Shown here in pieces: positions 38,269 through 48,147 of a stretch of DNA of 64,000 nt. The stretch's first letter is position 1. Each line of letters opens with the position of its first letter. The notes below the pieces were generated by a model, which saw only the letters and a program-made list of their open reading frames with translations, was not told the DNA's origin and did no database searches. This DNA is from Paraburkholderia mimosarum LMG 23256 = NBRC 106338 (GTDB lineage Bacteria > Pseudomonadota > Gammaproteobacteria > Burkholderiales > Burkholderiaceae). The stretch spans positions 103,190-167,189 of the forward strand of contig NZ_BBJJ01000017.1 of assembly GCF_000739815.1 (NCBI RefSeq), written 5' to 3'. Both the position numbers and the translations under genes were made by a program.

Positions 38269-40872
38269 TCACTCCTCGGCTTCGCCTTCGGCTGGCTCGC
38301 CCTCGCCCTCGGCGTCCGCCTCGGCGATCTGCTGCAGTCCTGAGAGCTTCGTACCTTCGTCAAGGCTGATGAGTGTAACACCTTGCGTTGCGCGTCCCAT
38401 TTCGCGGATCTCCGATACGCGGGTGCGAATGAGCACGCCCGTGGTCGTGATCAGCATGATCTCCGCTTCGGGATCGACCAGTGTGGCCGCAACCACCTTG
38501 CCGTTGCGCTCCGAAGTCTGGATCGCGATCATGCCCTTCGTGCCGCGGCCATGGCGCGTGTACTCCGTGATCGGGGTGCGCTTGCCGTAACCGTTCTCGG
38601 TCGCGGTCAGCACCGATTGCTGCTCGTCACCCGCCACGAGGAGCGCGATGACCTGCTGGTTGTCTTCGAGCTGCATGCCGCGCACGCCGCGCGCTTCGCG
38701 GCCCATGGGTCGCACGTCGTTCTCGTCGAAGCGCACGGCCTTGCCGGCGTCGGAGAACAGCATCACATCGTGCTCGCCGTCGGTGATGGCAGCGCCGATC
38801 AGGTAATCGCCGTCGTCAAGACCGACCGCAATAATACCCTTGCGCAACGGACGGCTGAAGGCTTCGAGCGGGGTCTTCTTGACGGTACCCAGCGCCGTGG
38901 CCATGAAGACGAACTTGTCGGCCGAGAATTCCTTGACCGGCAGCACGACCGTGATCTTTTCGCCGTCCTGCAGCGGGAACATGTTGACGATCGGACGGCC
39001 ACGCGAATTGCGCGAACCTTGCGGCACTTCGTACACCTTCACCCAGTACACACGGCCGCGATTGGAGAAGCACAGGATGTGATCGTGCGTGTTGGCGATG
39101 AAGAGCGTGTCGATCCAGTCGTCTTCCTTCATCTGGGTCGCCTGCTTGCCGCGACCTCCGCGCTTCTGCGCGCGATATTCCGACAACGGCTGCGATTTCA
39201 CGTAACCCGAGTGCGACATGGTCACGACCATATCCTGCGGCGTGATCAAGTCCTCGGTATTGAGCTCGGTGGCGTTCAGTTCGATCTTCGAGCGGCGGGC
39301 GTCGCCGAATTCACCCTTGATCGAGGTGAGTTCCTCGGAGATCATGACAGTTACGCGCTCGGGGCGCGCAAGAATGTCGAGCAGGTCGGCGATCTGCGCC
39401 ATGACTTCGCGGTACTCGCCGATGATCTTGTCCTGCTCCAGCCCGGTCAGGCGCTGCAGACGCATTTGCAGGATTTCCTGCGCCTGCGTGTCGGACAGAC
39501 GGTAGAGGCCGTCGGCCTGCATACCATATTGCGGGTTCAGCCCTTCCGGACGGTAGGCTTCGCGACCGCCCACCGCCGAATTCTCCTGCTCCGCGCGCGT
39601 GAGCATCTCGCGCACGAGCGACGAATCCCACGAGCGGTTCATCAACTCCTGTTTCGCGATCGGCGGCGTGGGCGCGGCCTTGATGAGCTCGATGAATTCG
39701 TCGATGTTCGCGAGCGCCACGGCAAGGCCTTCGAGCACGTGGCCGCGCTCGCGCGCCTTGCGCAGTTCGTAGACCGTGCGCCGCGTGAGCACTTCGCGAC
39801 GGTGCGAGAGGAAATGCTCGAGCATTTCCTTCAGGTTCAGCAGCTTCGGCTGATTGTCCACCAGCGCGACCATGTTCATGCCGAACGTGTCCTGGAGCTG
39901 CGTCGCCTTGTAAAGATTGTTGAGGATGACCTCGGGCACTTCGCCGCGCTTGAGCTCGATCACGACACGCATGCCGCTTTTGTCCGACTCGTCGCGAATA
40001 TCAGAAATACCTTCGAGCTTCTTCTCGTTGACGAGCTCGGCGATGCGCTCGAGCAGCGAGCGCTTGTTCACCTGGTACGGCAGCTCGTCGACGATGATCG
40101 CCATGCGCTGGCCGCGATCGATTTCCTCGAAGTGCGTGGCTGCGCGCATCACCACGCGGCCGCGGCCGGTGCGATAGCCGTCGCGCACACCGGCGACGCC
40201 GTAGATGATGCCGGCGGTCGGGAAATCGGGGGCGGGAATGATCTCGATCAGCTCGTCGATCGTTGCCTGGGGATTTTTCAGCAGATGCTGACAGGCGTCG
40301 ACAACTTCGTTGAGATTGTGCGGCGGGATATTCGTGGCCATGCCGACCGCGATCCCCGACGAACCGTTGATGAGCAGGTTCGGGATGCGCGCGGGCAGGA
40401 TCTGCGGTTCGTTTTCGCTGCCGTCGTAGTTCGGCCCGAAGTCGACGGTTTCCTTGTCGATGTCGGCCAGGAGCTCATGGCCGATCTTCGCCATGCGGAT
40501 TTCGGTGTATCGCATCGCTGCGGCGTTGTCGCCGTCGATCGAGCCGAAATTGCCCTGGCCGTCGACCAGCATGTAGCGCAGGGAGAAGTCCTGCGCCATC
40601 CGCACGATCGTGTCGTAGACAGCCGTATCGCCATGGGGATGGTACTTACCGATGACGTCGCCGACGATACGCGCCGACTTCTTGTAAGCACGGTTCCAGT
40701 CGTTGTTGAGCTCGTGCATCGCGTAGAGCACGCGCCGGTGCACGGGCTTCAGGCCGTCGCGAACATCCGGAAGTGCTCGCCCGACGATCACGCTCATCGC
40801 GTAATCGAGATACGAGCGGCGCATTTCCTCCTCGAGGGAGATTGGCAGAGTCTCTTTCGCGAATTGATCCAT
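38269..40872 (-). CDS. gyrA: DNA gyrase subunit A
   Basis: 867 residues. Breakage-reunion subunit of gyrase. The catalytic Tyr is in [14 protein letters not shown] (near residue 122). The quinolone region reads [25 protein letters not shown]: Thr at the E. coli 83 position, with Asp at 87 kept. Thr83 is, as I recall, the usual wild-type residue in Burkholderia. The GyrA box QKRGGRGK is present near residue 560, followed by the beta-pinwheel C-terminal domain. The end is an acidic tail ([17 protein letters not shown]). Start ATG 40872. Confidence 0.98.
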   Translation of the reverse strand: MDQFAKETLPISLEEEMRRSYLDYAMSVIVGRALPDVRDGLKPVHRRVLYAMHELNNDWNRAYKKSARIVGDVIGKYHPHGDTAVYDTIVRMAQDFSLRYMLVDGQGNFGSIDGDNAAAMRYTEIRMAKIGHELLADIDKETVDFGPNYDGSENEPQILPARIPNLLINGSSGIAVGMATNIPPHNLNEVVDACQHLLKNPQATIDELIEIIPAPDFPTAGIIYGVAGVRDGYRTGRGRVVMRAATHFEEIDRGQRMAIIVDELPYQVNKRSLLERIAELVNEKKLEGISDIRDESDKSGMRVVIELKRGEVPEVILNNLYKATQLQDTFGMNMVALVDNQPKLLNLKEMLEHFLSHRREVLTRRTVYELRKARERGHVLEGLAVALANIDEFIELIKAAPTPPIAKQELMNRSWDSSLVREMLTRAEQENSAVGGREAYRPEGLNPQYGMQADGLYRLSDTQAQEILQMRLQRLTGLEQDKIIGEYREVMAQIADLLDILARPERVTVMISEELTSIKGEFGDARRSKIELNATELNTEDLITPQDMVVTMSHSGYVKSQPLSEYRAQKRGGRGKQATQMKEDDWIDTLFIANTHDHILCFSNRGRVYWVKVYEVPQGSRNSRGRPIVNMFPLQDGEKITVVLPVKEFSADKFVFMATALGTVKKTPLEAFSRPLRKGIIAVGLDDGDYLIGAAITDGEHDVMLFSDAGKAVRFDENDVRPMGREARGVRGMQLEDNQQVIALLVAGDEQQSVLTATENGYGKRTPITEYTRHGRGTKGMIAIQTSERNGKVVAATLVDPEAEIMLITTTGVLIRTRVSEIREMGRATQGVTLISLDEGTKLSGLQQIAEADAEGEGEPAEGEAEE

Positions 40873-41159
40873 TATCGATGTCTTGTTTGGGCACGCGCAG
40901 GGCTAGCGCCCTGTCCCGGCAAGCGGGGCAGAGGTCACCAACGGCCACTGCCGAAAGCCCAGCTGTCGCATGGACGCCGCGGACGCAGCGCATCACGCGA
41001 TTCTACCATGCGAGACACCCTCGCCCGCCGTCTACGTATACCTATTAGAGGGGCGCGCGCGAAGGGCTCAAAACCGCAAGGAGCGTGGCGCAAACGCCGC
41101 AGTGACGACGCGAATCAGATTCGCCGCGACTGATTTGGGTGACAATGTGGCACGCACAC

Positions 41160-41255
41160 TCGACCCAGGCGCATTACCAGGTAAAATTGCGGGAACTTTT
41201 TGTTGCGGGCCCACCACATTCGGCGCGCCGCCGCCCAAAAGGGGCGGATTTTTTT
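41160..41255 (+). ncRNA. Candidate small RNA or attenuator between gyrA and ompA
   Basis: A strong rho-independent terminator lies at 41231-41255 on the plus strand: stem CCGCCC/GGGCGG, loop AAAAG, then A and T7. No plus-strand gene precedes it, because gyrA points away. Upstream is a promoter-like pair, TCGACC (41160-41165) and TAAAAT (41182-41187) with a 16-bp spacer. Together they would give a transcript of roughly 60 nt starting near 41194. It could be a small RNA, or an early-termination site in a long ompA leader. Only the terminator is firm. Confidence 0.42.
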
Positions 41256-41354
41256 ATCGTCGGACGGGAACGATATGGCAAAATGCCAACGCACAAACTT
41301 AGACACTGCTCGAAGTCTACACAACGCAAACCGTGCCCCACAACCTGGCAATGT

Positions 41355-41436
41355 TATACTTCGAGCAATGTATGACTTGTCTTCGTCATATAGCTCGCAG
41401 TAAACCTGCGGTAATCTCAATTTCGAGAGGAGAAAT
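41355..41436 (+). promoter_or_regulatory. ompA promoter-proximal leader
   Basis: A good -10 box TATACT (41355-41360) without a convincing -35 is followed by a leader of about 70 nt. The leader holds two short stem-loops (TATGAC/GTCATA at 41371-41376 and 41385-41390; CGCAG/CTGCG at 41396-41400 and 41406-41410) and a strong Shine-Dalgarno GAGAGGAG. Stem-loops in this position stabilise ompA mRNA in enteric bacteria; that role here is inference. Confidence 0.4.
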
Positions 41437-42081
41437 ATGAATAAACTTTCAAAGCTCGCGTTCATTGCAGCTACCGCAGTTGTGGCTGCATCCGCTCAGG
41501 CACAATCGGTGCCGGCGTCGCGACAAGCCGTCAATGACAACTGGGTGAATGGTACCGGCGAATACGTGTGGATGAACGGCACGAACGAGCTTTGCTGGCG
41601 CGATGCATTCTGGACGCCGGCCACCGCCAACGCCAAGTGCGATGGCGCCCTGGTCGCCCAGGCACCGCAACCGCCGGTCGCTCCGCCGCCGCCGGCCATC
41701 AGCAGCCAGAAGATCACGTACCAGGCTGATGCCCTGTTCGACTTCGACAAGGCTATCCTGAAGCCGGCTGGTAAGGAAAAGCTGGACGATCTGGCAGGCA
41801 AGATTCAGGCGCTGAACCTCGAAGTCGTCGTCGCAACGGGCCACACCGACCGTATCGGCTCGGCTGCCTACAACGACCGTCTGTCGCTGCGCCGCGCGCA
41901 AGCCGTCAAGTCGTACCTGGTTAGCAAGGGTGTTCCGGCCGACCGTATCTACACGGAAGGCAAGGGCAAGCGCAACCCGGTTACCACGGGCTGCAACCAG
42001 AAGAACCACAAGGCTCTCATCGCCTGCCTCGCACCGGACCGTCGCGTGGAAGTCGAAGTCGTCGGCACGCAAAAGCAGTAA
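41437..42081 (+). CDS. OmpA-family outer-membrane protein (peptidoglycan-binding)
   Basis: 214 residues. Signal peptide [22 protein letters not shown]. Instead of an eight-stranded barrel there is a short region ([41 protein letters not shown]) with a Cys pair, then a Pro linker (PPVAPPPP), then an OmpA C-terminal domain ([35 protein letters not shown]...[30 protein letters not shown]). The NxxLSxRRA-like motif and the Asp/Arg that bind diaminopimelate are present. It tethers the outer membrane to peptidoglycan. It has its own terminator and is monocistronic. Confidence 0.94.
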   Translation: MNKLSKLAFIAATAVVAASAQAQSVPASRQAVNDNWVNGTGEYVWMNGTNELCWRDAFWTPATANAKCDGALVAQAPQPPVAPPPPAISSQKITYQADALFDFDKAILKPAGKEKLDDLAGKIQALNLEVVVATGHTDRIGSAAYNDRLSLRRAQAVKSYLVSKGVPADRIYTEGKGKRNPVTTGCNQKNHKALIACLAPDRRVEVEVVGTQKQ

Positions 42082-42109
42082 TCGCGAGCTTTCGACCGTA
42101 AGCCTCAAG

Positions 42110-42134
42110 AGCCCCGCTTCGGCGGGGCTTTTTT
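42110..42134 (+). terminator. ompA terminator
   Basis: Stem AGCCCCGC/GCGGGGCT with a TTCG tetraloop, followed by T6. Starts 28 bp after the ompA stop. Confidence 0.93.
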
Positions 42135-42301
42135 CATCCCGCCCCATCCCTTTATTCCCCTTTCATTTCGCCTGTTTCCGCCCGGCTTTATCGTTTTGGA
42201 AAGTTTTACGGCACGGCGTGGCATTTTGCCGCCCTGCTCACCCGCCTATATACTCGGGGTTTATTCTTTCCGACCCGCACCGCGCTTCAGGCTGCTACGA
42301 C

Positions 42302-43000
42302 ATGACGAATGCCGACCCCCACGAGTTGCAGAAATTCAGCGATCTTGCTCATCGCTGGTGGGATCCGAACGCCGAATTCAAGCCGCTGCACGACCTCAAC
42401 CCCATTCGCCTAGGCTGGATCGATAGCCATGCGCATCTGCCGTCCAAACGCGTGCTCGACATCGGGTGCGGCGGGGGCATCCTGTCAGAATCGATGGCGG
42501 GACTTGGCGCCAGCGTCAAGGGCATCGACCTCTCGAACGAGGCGCTCGGCGTGGCCGACCTGCATAGTCTGGAAAGCGGCGTGACGGTCGACTACGAGTT
42601 GATCGCGGCCGAGGCGATCGCTGCGCGCGAGCCGGCGTCGTACGACGTCGTGACCTGCATGGAAATGCTCGAGCACGTGCCGCAGCCCGCCGAGGTCGTC
42701 AAAGCCTGCGCGACACTCGTGAAGCCGGGCGGCTGGGTGTTCTTCTCGACGCTCAATCGCAACGTGAAGTCGTACCTTCTCGCCGTGATCGGCGCGGAAT
42801 ACATCGCCAAGATGCTGCCCAAGGGCACGCACGACTACGCGCGATTCATCCGCCCCTCGGAGCTTGCCGCCTTCGTGCGTGACGCCGGACTGCGCGTCGC
42901 CGACATCAAGGGCATCACCTACAACCCGCTCACGCGGCAATTCGCGCTTTCGAACGATTCGAGCGTCAATTACATGATTGCCTGCCGGCGCGACGCCTGA
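42302..43000 (+). CDS. ubiG: Ubiquinone biosynthesis O-methyltransferase
   Basis: 232 residues. It catalyses both O-methylations in ubiquinone synthesis. [40 protein letters not shown] is the UbiG N-terminus; SAM motif I is [28 protein letters not shown]; motif [21 protein letters not shown]; the membrane-binding insertion region [37 protein letters not shown] is present. ATG 42302; a longer frame back into ompA is not real. It is 86 bp before gph, the usual ubiG-gph linkage. Confidence 0.97.
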   Translation: MTNADPHELQKFSDLAHRWWDPNAEFKPLHDLNPIRLGWIDSHAHLPSKRVLDIGCGGGILSESMAGLGASVKGIDLSNEALGVADLHSLESGVTVDYELIAAEAIAAREPASYDVVTCMEMLEHVPQPAEVVKACATLVKPGGWVFFSTLNRNVKSYLLAVIGAEYIAKMLPKGTHDYARFIRPSELAAFVRDAGLRVADIKGITYNPLTRQFALSNDSSVNYMIACRRDA

Positions 43001-43086
43001 CGGGACTTCTGCGATCGGCGCCGCCGGATCATCGGCTCCGGCGGCAGTCCCTCTACATCGGCGCGCCGCGCCACTCCCTCCGTGAC

Positions 43087-43806
43087 ATGAACCCATCCAC
43101 CCACGCCCAATCCGCGACGGACAGCGCCGCGCTGGCCGCCTGCGACGCCGTGCTGTTCGACTTCGACGGCACGCTCGCCGATACGGCCCCCGACCTGGCG
43201 GCCGCCGTCAACCAGATGCGCCACGCACGCGGCCTCGCGCCCGCCCCGCTCGAAAAACTGCGCCCGCTCGCTTCGGCCGGCGCACGTGGCCTCATCGGCG
43301 GCGCGTTCGGGATCGGCCCCGACGATCGCGAGTTCGCTGCCATGCGCGAAGAATTTCTCGCGAATTACGAAGCGAATCTGCGTATTGAGACGGCACTCTT
43401 TGCCGGAATAGACGCCGTCCTCGACGACCTGGACGCCCGCCGCGTGCGCTGGGGCATCGTGACCAACAAGGTTGCGCGCCTCACCGAGCCGCTCGTGAAA
43501 CTCATGCATCTCGACACGCGCGCGAGTTGCGTGGTGAGCGGCGACACGACGCCCTACTCCAAGCCGCATCCCGCCCCGTTGCTGCACGCGGCCGAGGCGC
43601 TCGGCATGGCGCCGCAGCGCGTCGTGTATGTCGGCGACGACCTGCGCGACGTGCAGGCGGGCGCCGCGGCCGGCATGGCCACGATCGCCGCCGCTTATGG
43701 CTACTGCGGCAACGACGTGCCGCCTGCGCAATGGAATGCGCAATATCTGGCCGACACTACGGCAACGCTGTTCGCCCTGCTCCAGCACGTCGGCAAGCGG
43801 GACTGA
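43087..43806 (+). CDS. gph: Phosphoglycolate phosphatase
   Basis: 239 residues, HAD superfamily. It removes 2-phosphoglycolate formed during DNA repair. Motif I AVLFDFDGTLADTAPDLAAAVNQMRHARGL; motif II in WGIVTNK; motif III Lys in SKPHPAPLLHAAEALGMAPQRVVYVGDDLRDVQAGAAAGM with motif IV Asp pair. ATG 43087 in good family alignment, downstream of ubiG. Confidence 0.93.
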   Translation: MNPSTHAQSATDSAALAACDAVLFDFDGTLADTAPDLAAAVNQMRHARGLAPAPLEKLRPLASAGARGLIGGAFGIGPDDREFAAMREEFLANYEANLRIETALFAGIDAVLDDLDARRVRWGIVTNKVARLTEPLVKLMHLDTRASCVVSGDTTPYSKPHPAPLLHAAEALGMAPQRVVYVGDDLRDVQAGAAAGMATIAAAYGYCGNDVPPAQWNAQYLADTTATLFALLQHVGKRD

Positions 43807-43896
43807 GCGGTTTTTGCGCGGTGAAGGGTCCACGCGCCCTTGAACGGGTCGCGGTTCGCCTCATATGGCGAACTATGGGATAATTGTTCTTCCTCT

Positions 43897-44266
43897 GGGG
43901 CCGACCTGGTTTCGACAGGGGTTATGAAGTAATCAGGGCATGCCGAGGACCCGTCACCTCGTTAATCAATGGGAAAAACGTAACCGCAAACGACGATACG
44001 TTCGCACTGGCAGCCTAAGGGCCGCCGTCCTCTGCCTGGCTCACTGACGGGCTAGCGTCGCAAGACCGGTAGCAATACCGCCAGAGGTCATTTACGTCAG
44101 TTAAGCCTTGGTGGCGTCACGACGCCAAGGTCGAAAATCCAGTGAATCGCCGTAGCGCAGCGTGTTCGTCCGCGTCGCTGCGGTTAAATCAAATGACAGA
44201 ACTACGCATGTAGAACTGGTTATGGACTGCTTCTGGACGCGGGTTCGATTCCCGCCGGCTCCACCA
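43897..44266 (+). ncRNA. ssrA: Transfer-messenger RNA (tmRNA)
   Basis: 370 nt, trans-translation RNA that rescues stalled ribosomes with SmpB. The 5' end GGGGCCGACCTGGTTTCGACA and the 3' end with T-arm GGTTCGATTCC and GGCTCCACCA form the tRNA-like domain. The resume codon GCA at 43986 starts the tag ANDDTFALAA, ending with TAA at 44016-44018; this tag is typical of Burkholderiaceae. A possible -10 (GATAAT, 43879-43884) stands upstream, and a terminator follows. The 3' end is a common integration site, but no integrase or flanking repeat is present. Confidence 0.98.
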
Positions 44267-44290
44267 GATATTGCTGTTCGCCTCACGTAC

Positions 44291-44325
44291 AAAGCCCCGG
44301 TGCCGCAAGGCCGCCGGGGCTTTTC
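44291..44325 (+). terminator. ssrA terminator
   Basis: 9-bp stem AAGCCCCGG/CCGGGGCTT (44292-44300 and 44314-44322) around a GCAA-capped inner GCC/GGC stem, ending in T4. Lies 25 bp after the tmRNA 3' end. Confidence 0.9.
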
Positions 44326-44455
44326 GTATTCCGTCGATCAACTCGGTCGATCGACTCGACCAATAGACGCCAGCAAATCACTCGCGAAAGCCGCACAACT
44401 TTCGCGAGTGGTTCTTCCACGCGGCGAAACATCGCGCCGCGGCGCCGTTAATTCA

Positions 44456-44722
44456 TCAATTGTCCTGCGGGCACTGCAGATTACAACCGTTCGGGTCGCC
44501 GAGGTCGCCGCGCTTGCGCGCCGCAGTCGGCTTTCCGTGCTGATACTTGCCCGACGGCGCCGAAGCGGCGAACTGCATTTGCGGATGCTCGTTGAACTTG
44601 AACTGATCGTCGAGGATGCCGCCGGGGACGCCCGGCGAGTTCTGCGCGAAAGCAAGGTTGAACGTGGCGAACAACGCCGCTGCCGTGACGGCTGCGGCAC
44701 CAACTTTGAGAACAAATTTCAT
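44456..44722 (-). CDS. Small secreted protein of unknown function
   Basis: 88 residues from ATG 44722. A clean signal peptide (MKFVLKVGAAAVTAAALFATFNLAFA-QN) is followed by about 60 residues with no domain I recognise: NSPGVPGGILDDQFKFNEHPQMQFAAS, a basic stretch (KYQHGKPTAARKRG) and a C-terminal pair of cysteines (GDPNGCNLQCPQDN) that could form a disulfide or bind metal. A longer upstream frame (to 45097) is only the shadow of the fdsR region. It lies downstream of fdsR on the same strand, 112 bp away. Codon use matches the neighbours. Confidence 0.72.
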   Translation of the reverse strand: MKFVLKVGAAAVTAAALFATFNLAFAQNSPGVPGGILDDQFKFNEHPQMQFAASAPSGKYQHGKPTAARKRGDLGDPNGCNLQCPQDN

Positions 44723-44834
44723 GGTCGATCGGCGCGGCGGGCGCGCATGGGGAGCCTGAGAACAAAAACGAACTGAAAGTATCACAAAAAGCACCAGAGT
44801 CTGCAGCCGGGCCAGAATTGACGATTGCTTTCGG

Positions 44835-45932
44835 TTACAAGGCCTGCGGCTCACCCTCACGCGAGCCGCCCCAAGCGGCGTCAAGCTCAATGACCTCACC
44901 GCAGGACGCAGGGTCATAGCCCTCGAGTTGCGCAACCGATGCACGGAATTCGCCGCCGCGGAGCAACGCCAATACCGTCGCAAGCGGTTCGTGCGCGAGG
45001 TGAGCACGATCGCACGCGAAATAGTAGTCTTCATCGGCGATTTCGATGAAATCGAGTCCGAAATGGTGCGCGGCCGGCTCGACACCGAAACCCACATCGG
45101 CCATGCCGCTCGCCACGAACGCGGCGATCGCCGAATGCGTGAGTTCCGAAGATGCGTACCCGTTGACGCGTTCGGGATCGACGCCGATCCGCGTGAGCAG
45201 CAGATCGATCAGCATGCGGGTGCCCGAGCCCGGCTGCCGGTTCACGAAGCGGATGTCACCGCGCGCCAGATCGGCGAGCCCGGTGACCTGCTTGGGGTTG
45301 CCCCGCCCGACGAACAGCCCCTGCTTGCGCTGCGTGAGATGGATGAGCACATGTCGCTGCGGGTCCAGCCAGCCGCGGTAGGCATTTGCGCACGCCGCCC
45401 GGAAGTCGCTGCGCGGCAGGTGAAAACCCGCAAGATCGCATTCGCCGCGCGCGAGCGCCGTGATCGCATCGACGCTGTCGCGGTACTTGATCTGCACCGG
45501 CACCTGGTCGGCGACGAGCGCCGTCACGAGAGCGGCCACCGCGTAGCCGTGCGAGGCATGGATGCGCAAATCCTGCGCGGCGGGCGCCAGCCAACGGTTC
45601 AGGTCGCTCGCCACTTCGCTCGCCAATGCGTCCAGGTTGCCCTGCAGTCGCTCCGCGCACAGGCGCTGCGAGCGCAGCACAGACTCGCCCAGTTCCGATA
45701 GCACGGAGCCACGGCCGCGCGCTTTGGCGATCAGTGCGCCCCCCAGGCGCGCTTCCACTTCACGCAAAACGCCCCACGCATGGCGATAGGACAAACCCTT
45801 ACGCTGCGCGGCTTGCGCGATGCTTCCCTCTTCCGCGACGAGCGCAAGCAACGGCACAACGTCCGTCAGGCTTGCCTCGCGACCTTCCGCGTCGCGCACG
45901 ACCAGCTGCGCATGGCACTCGACCTTGATCAT
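44835..45932 (-). CDS. fdsR: Formate dehydrogenase operon regulator (HTH plus substrate-binding domain)
   Basis: 365 residues. N-terminal LysR/ModE-like winged HTH (LLALVAEEGSIAQAAQRKGLSYRHAWGVLREVEARLGGALIAKARGRGSVLSELGESVLRS, about residues 25-95), then a periplasmic-binding-protein-like domain (LRIHASHGYAVAALV...RFVNRQPGSGTRMLIDLLLTRIGVDPERVNGY...ADVGFGVEPAAHHFGLDFIEI) like ModA or PstS. It is divergent from fdsG across 127 bp. In Cupriavidus necator the equivalent FdsR controls fds genes; the ligand may be molybdate or formate (inference). A TTGT-N8-ACAA dyad at 45977-45992 in the gap is a candidate binding site. Start ATG 45932 with purine-rich AAGGGAG upstream. Confidence 0.85.
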   Translation of the reverse strand: MIKVECHAQLVVRDAEGREASLTDVVPLLALVAEEGSIAQAAQRKGLSYRHAWGVLREVEARLGGALIAKARGRGSVLSELGESVLRSQRLCAERLQGNLDALASEVASDLNRWLAPAAQDLRIHASHGYAVAALVTALVADQVPVQIKYRDSVDAITALARGECDLAGFHLPRSDFRAACANAYRGWLDPQRHVLIHLTQRKQGLFVGRGNPKQVTGLADLARGDIRFVNRQPGSGTRMLIDLLLTRIGVDPERVNGYASSELTHSAIAAFVASGMADVGFGVEPAAHHFGLDFIEIADEDYYFACDRAHLAHEPLATVLALLRGGEFRASVAQLEGYDPASCGEVIELDAAWGGSREGEPQAL

Positions 45933-46059
45933 TATGAAGTCTCCCTTCCTATTGCGTCTGCCTTTGCGGGGGCCTATTGTTCGGTCAGACAACAAGACAA
46001 CCGCAGCATAGATGCACGCTTTATGAATAACAAGTGCATATATGCCCTGGAGAAGCCCC

Positions 46060-46578
46060 ATGATGGAAGAGACAGCTGTTAGCGCGCCGGACGCTCTCGT
46101 CCAGCGTCACGTGCAACCGGGCCGCACACTGCTTGCGATCCTTCACGCGATCCAGGACGAAACCGGTTTCGTACCGCCGGACGCCGTCGTGCCGCTCGCG
46201 AAGGCGCTCAATCTTTCACGCGCCGAAGTGCACGGCGTGATCACCTACTACCACCACTTCCGCACTGCGCCGCCCGCGCCGGTCACCGTGCAGCTGTGCC
46301 GCGCCGAGGCTTGCCGCAGCATGGGGAGCGAGGCGCTTGCGCAGCACGTCGAGGCGCATACCGGCTGCCGTTTCGGCCAGCACGGCCACGACGCCGAACA
46401 TGCTCACGCACACGACGGCCCGGTCGCGCTGGAGTCCGTTTATTGCCTCGGCCAATGTGCGCTCTCGCCCGCCATGATGATTAACGGCACTTTGCACGCA
46501 AAAGTGACCCCGCAGAAGTTCGACAAGCTCTTCGCCGCCGCGATGACGGTCGTTGCACGCGCTCAGGAGGCCGCATGA
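46060..46578 (+). CDS. fdsG: NAD-dependent formate dehydrogenase gamma subunit
   Basis: 172 residues, NuoE-like thioredoxin-fold [2Fe-2S] subunit. Ligands are visible as CRAEAC near residue 80 and CLGQC near residue 128. GRTLLAILHAIQDETGFVPPDAVVPLAKALNLSRAEVHGVITYYHHFRTAPPAPVTVQLC is the NuoE signature. A His-rich loop (GQHGHDAEHAHAHDG) sits between the Cys pairs. ATG 46060 with GGAGAAG upstream; the adjacent ATG 46063 is equally possible. The 3' end overlaps the fdsB start (ATGA). Confidence 0.95.
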   Translation: MMEETAVSAPDALVQRHVQPGRTLLAILHAIQDETGFVPPDAVVPLAKALNLSRAEVHGVITYYHHFRTAPPAPVTVQLCRAEACRSMGSEALAQHVEAHTGCRFGQHGHDAEHAHAHDGPVALESVYCLGQCALSPAMMINGTLHAKVTPQKFDKLFAAAMTVVARAQEAA

Positions 46579-48134
46579 CTCGCGTCTATGTCCCCCGCGA
46601 TTCCTCGGCCCTCGCACTCGGCGCGGATGCCATCGCCGAAGCCATCGAATGCGAAGCCGCCGCGCGCGGCATCAGCATCGAACTCGTGCGCAACGGCTCG
46701 CGCGGCCTGCTTTATCTCGAACCGCTCGTCGAAGTGCAGACCGCCGAAGGCCGCGTAGGCTACGCGAACGTCGAAGCCGACGACGTCGGCGCGCTCTTCG
46801 ACGCCGGCTTCCTGCAAGACGGCCAGCACCCGCGCAGCGTCGGCCTCGTCGAGCAGATTCCGTATCTGCGCAAGCAGCAGCGCCTCACCTTCGCACGCAT
46901 CGGCATCACCGATCCGCTTTCCACCGACGACTACGTCGCCCACGGCGGCCTCGAAGGATTGCGCGAGGCGCTGAAGATGACCGGCGCCGAGGTCTGCGAA
47001 GCGCTCGTCGAGTCGGGCCTGCGTGGCCGCGGTGGCGCCGCGTTCCCGGCCGGCATCAAGTGGCGCACCGTGGCCAACGCGCAAGCCGACCAGAAGTACA
47101 TCGTCTGCAATGCAGACGAAGGCGATTCGGGCACGTTCTCCGACCGCCTCGTGATGGAAAGCGACCCTTACGTGCTGATCGAGGGCATGACGATCGCCGG
47201 CATCGCGGTGGGCGCCACCGTCGGCCATATCTACGTGCGCAGCGAATATCCGCATTCGATCGCGGCGCTCGAGGAAGCCATCCGCCGCGCGCGCACCGCC
47301 GGCTGGCTCGGCGACGACGTGCTCGGCAGCGGCAAGCGCTTCGACCTGTTCGTCGCCAAGGGCGCGGGCGCTTATGTCTGCGGCGAGGAAACCGCGCTGC
47401 TCGAATCGCTCGAAGGCAAGCGCGGCATCGTGCGCGCGAAGCCGCCGTTGCCCGCGCTCGCCGGCCTCTACGGCAAGCCCACGGTCATCAACAACGTCAT
47501 CACGCTCGCCACGGTGCCGATCATCTTCGCGAAGGGCGCGGCGTTCTACAAGGACTTCGGCATGGGCCGCTCACGCGGCACGCTGCCGTTCCAGCTCGCG
47601 GGCAATATCGCGCGCGGCGGCCTGGTCGAACTCGCGTTCGGCGTGACGCTGCGCGAGCTGATGGTCGACTACGGCGGCGGCACCGCCAGCGGCCGCCCCG
47701 CGCGCGCCGTGCAGGTGGGCGGCCCGCTCGGCACCTATCTGCCCGAGAGCCAGTGGGATATTCCCATGGACTACGAAGCTTATGCGGCCGTGGGCGCGGT
47801 CGTGGGCCACGGCGGCATCGTCGTGCACGACGACACCTCGAATCTCGCCGAACTCGCGCAGTACGCCATGGAGTTCTGCACACTCGAATCGTGCGGCAAA
47901 TGCACGCCGTGCCGCATCGGCTCGACGCGCGGCGTCGAGGTGATCGCGAAGATCCGCAAGGGCGACAGGTCCGAAAAGCAGGTCACCTTGCTGCGTGACC
48001 TGTGCGACACGATGGTGTCCGGCTCGCTCTGCGCGATGGGCGGCATGACGCCCTACCCGGTGATCTCCGCACTCGATCATTTCCCTGAAGATTTCGGTCT
48101 CGAACCTGCTACTCAACCGGCGGCGGCCGCCTGA
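46575..48134 (+). CDS. fdsB: NAD-dependent formate dehydrogenase beta subunit
   Basis: 519 residues, NuoF-like with an N-terminal thioredoxin-like part. It holds FMN, one [4Fe-4S] cluster and the NAD+ site, and delivers electrons from formate to NAD+. GLRGRGGAAFPAGIKWRTVANAQADQKYIVCNADEGDSGTFSDRLVMESDPYVLIEGM is the FMN/NAD region (about residues 150-205), and ESCGKCTPCRIGSTRGVEVI the cluster site (about residue 440). Overlaps fdsG by 4 bp (ATGA), so they are coupled. Confidence 0.97.
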   Translation: MTRVYVPRDSSALALGADAIAEAIECEAAARGISIELVRNGSRGLLYLEPLVEVQTAEGRVGYANVEADDVGALFDAGFLQDGQHPRSVGLVEQIPYLRKQQRLTFARIGITDPLSTDDYVAHGGLEGLREALKMTGAEVCEALVESGLRGRGGAAFPAGIKWRTVANAQADQKYIVCNADEGDSGTFSDRLVMESDPYVLIEGMTIAGIAVGATVGHIYVRSEYPHSIAALEEAIRRARTAGWLGDDVLGSGKRFDLFVAKGAGAYVCGEETALLESLEGKRGIVRAKPPLPALAGLYGKPTVINNVITLATVPIIFAKGAAFYKDFGMGRSRGTLPFQLAGNIARGGLVELAFGVTLRELMVDYGGGTASGRPARAVQVGGPLGTYLPESQWDIPMDYEAYAAVGAVVGHGGIVVHDDTSNLAELAQYAMEFCTLESCGKCTPCRIGSTRGVEVIAKIRKGDRSEKQVTLLRDLCDTMVSGSLCAMGGMTPYPVISALDHFPEDFGLEPATQPAAAA

Positions 48135-48147
48135 ACGAGGAACCACC

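Noticed and set aside
38269..40872. Quinolone-resistance mutation in gyrA because residue 83 is Thr
   Set aside because: Thr is, as I recall, the usual residue at this position in Burkholderia, and the Asp at 87 is unchanged.
38383..41133. A plus-strand open frame of 916 codons opposite gyrA
   Set aside because: It is the antisense shadow of gyrA in GC-rich DNA; its protein is Arg/His-rich with no domain, and gyrA is certain.
43897..44266. ssrA 3' end as an integration (att) site of a genomic island
   Set aside because: No integrase, no second copy of the 3' end and no composition change follow within the window.
44162..44776. Open frame crossing the 3' half of ssrA and running through the small secreted protein gene
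   Set aside because: It overlaps the conserved tmRNA and runs antisense to a better gene; no ribosome site.
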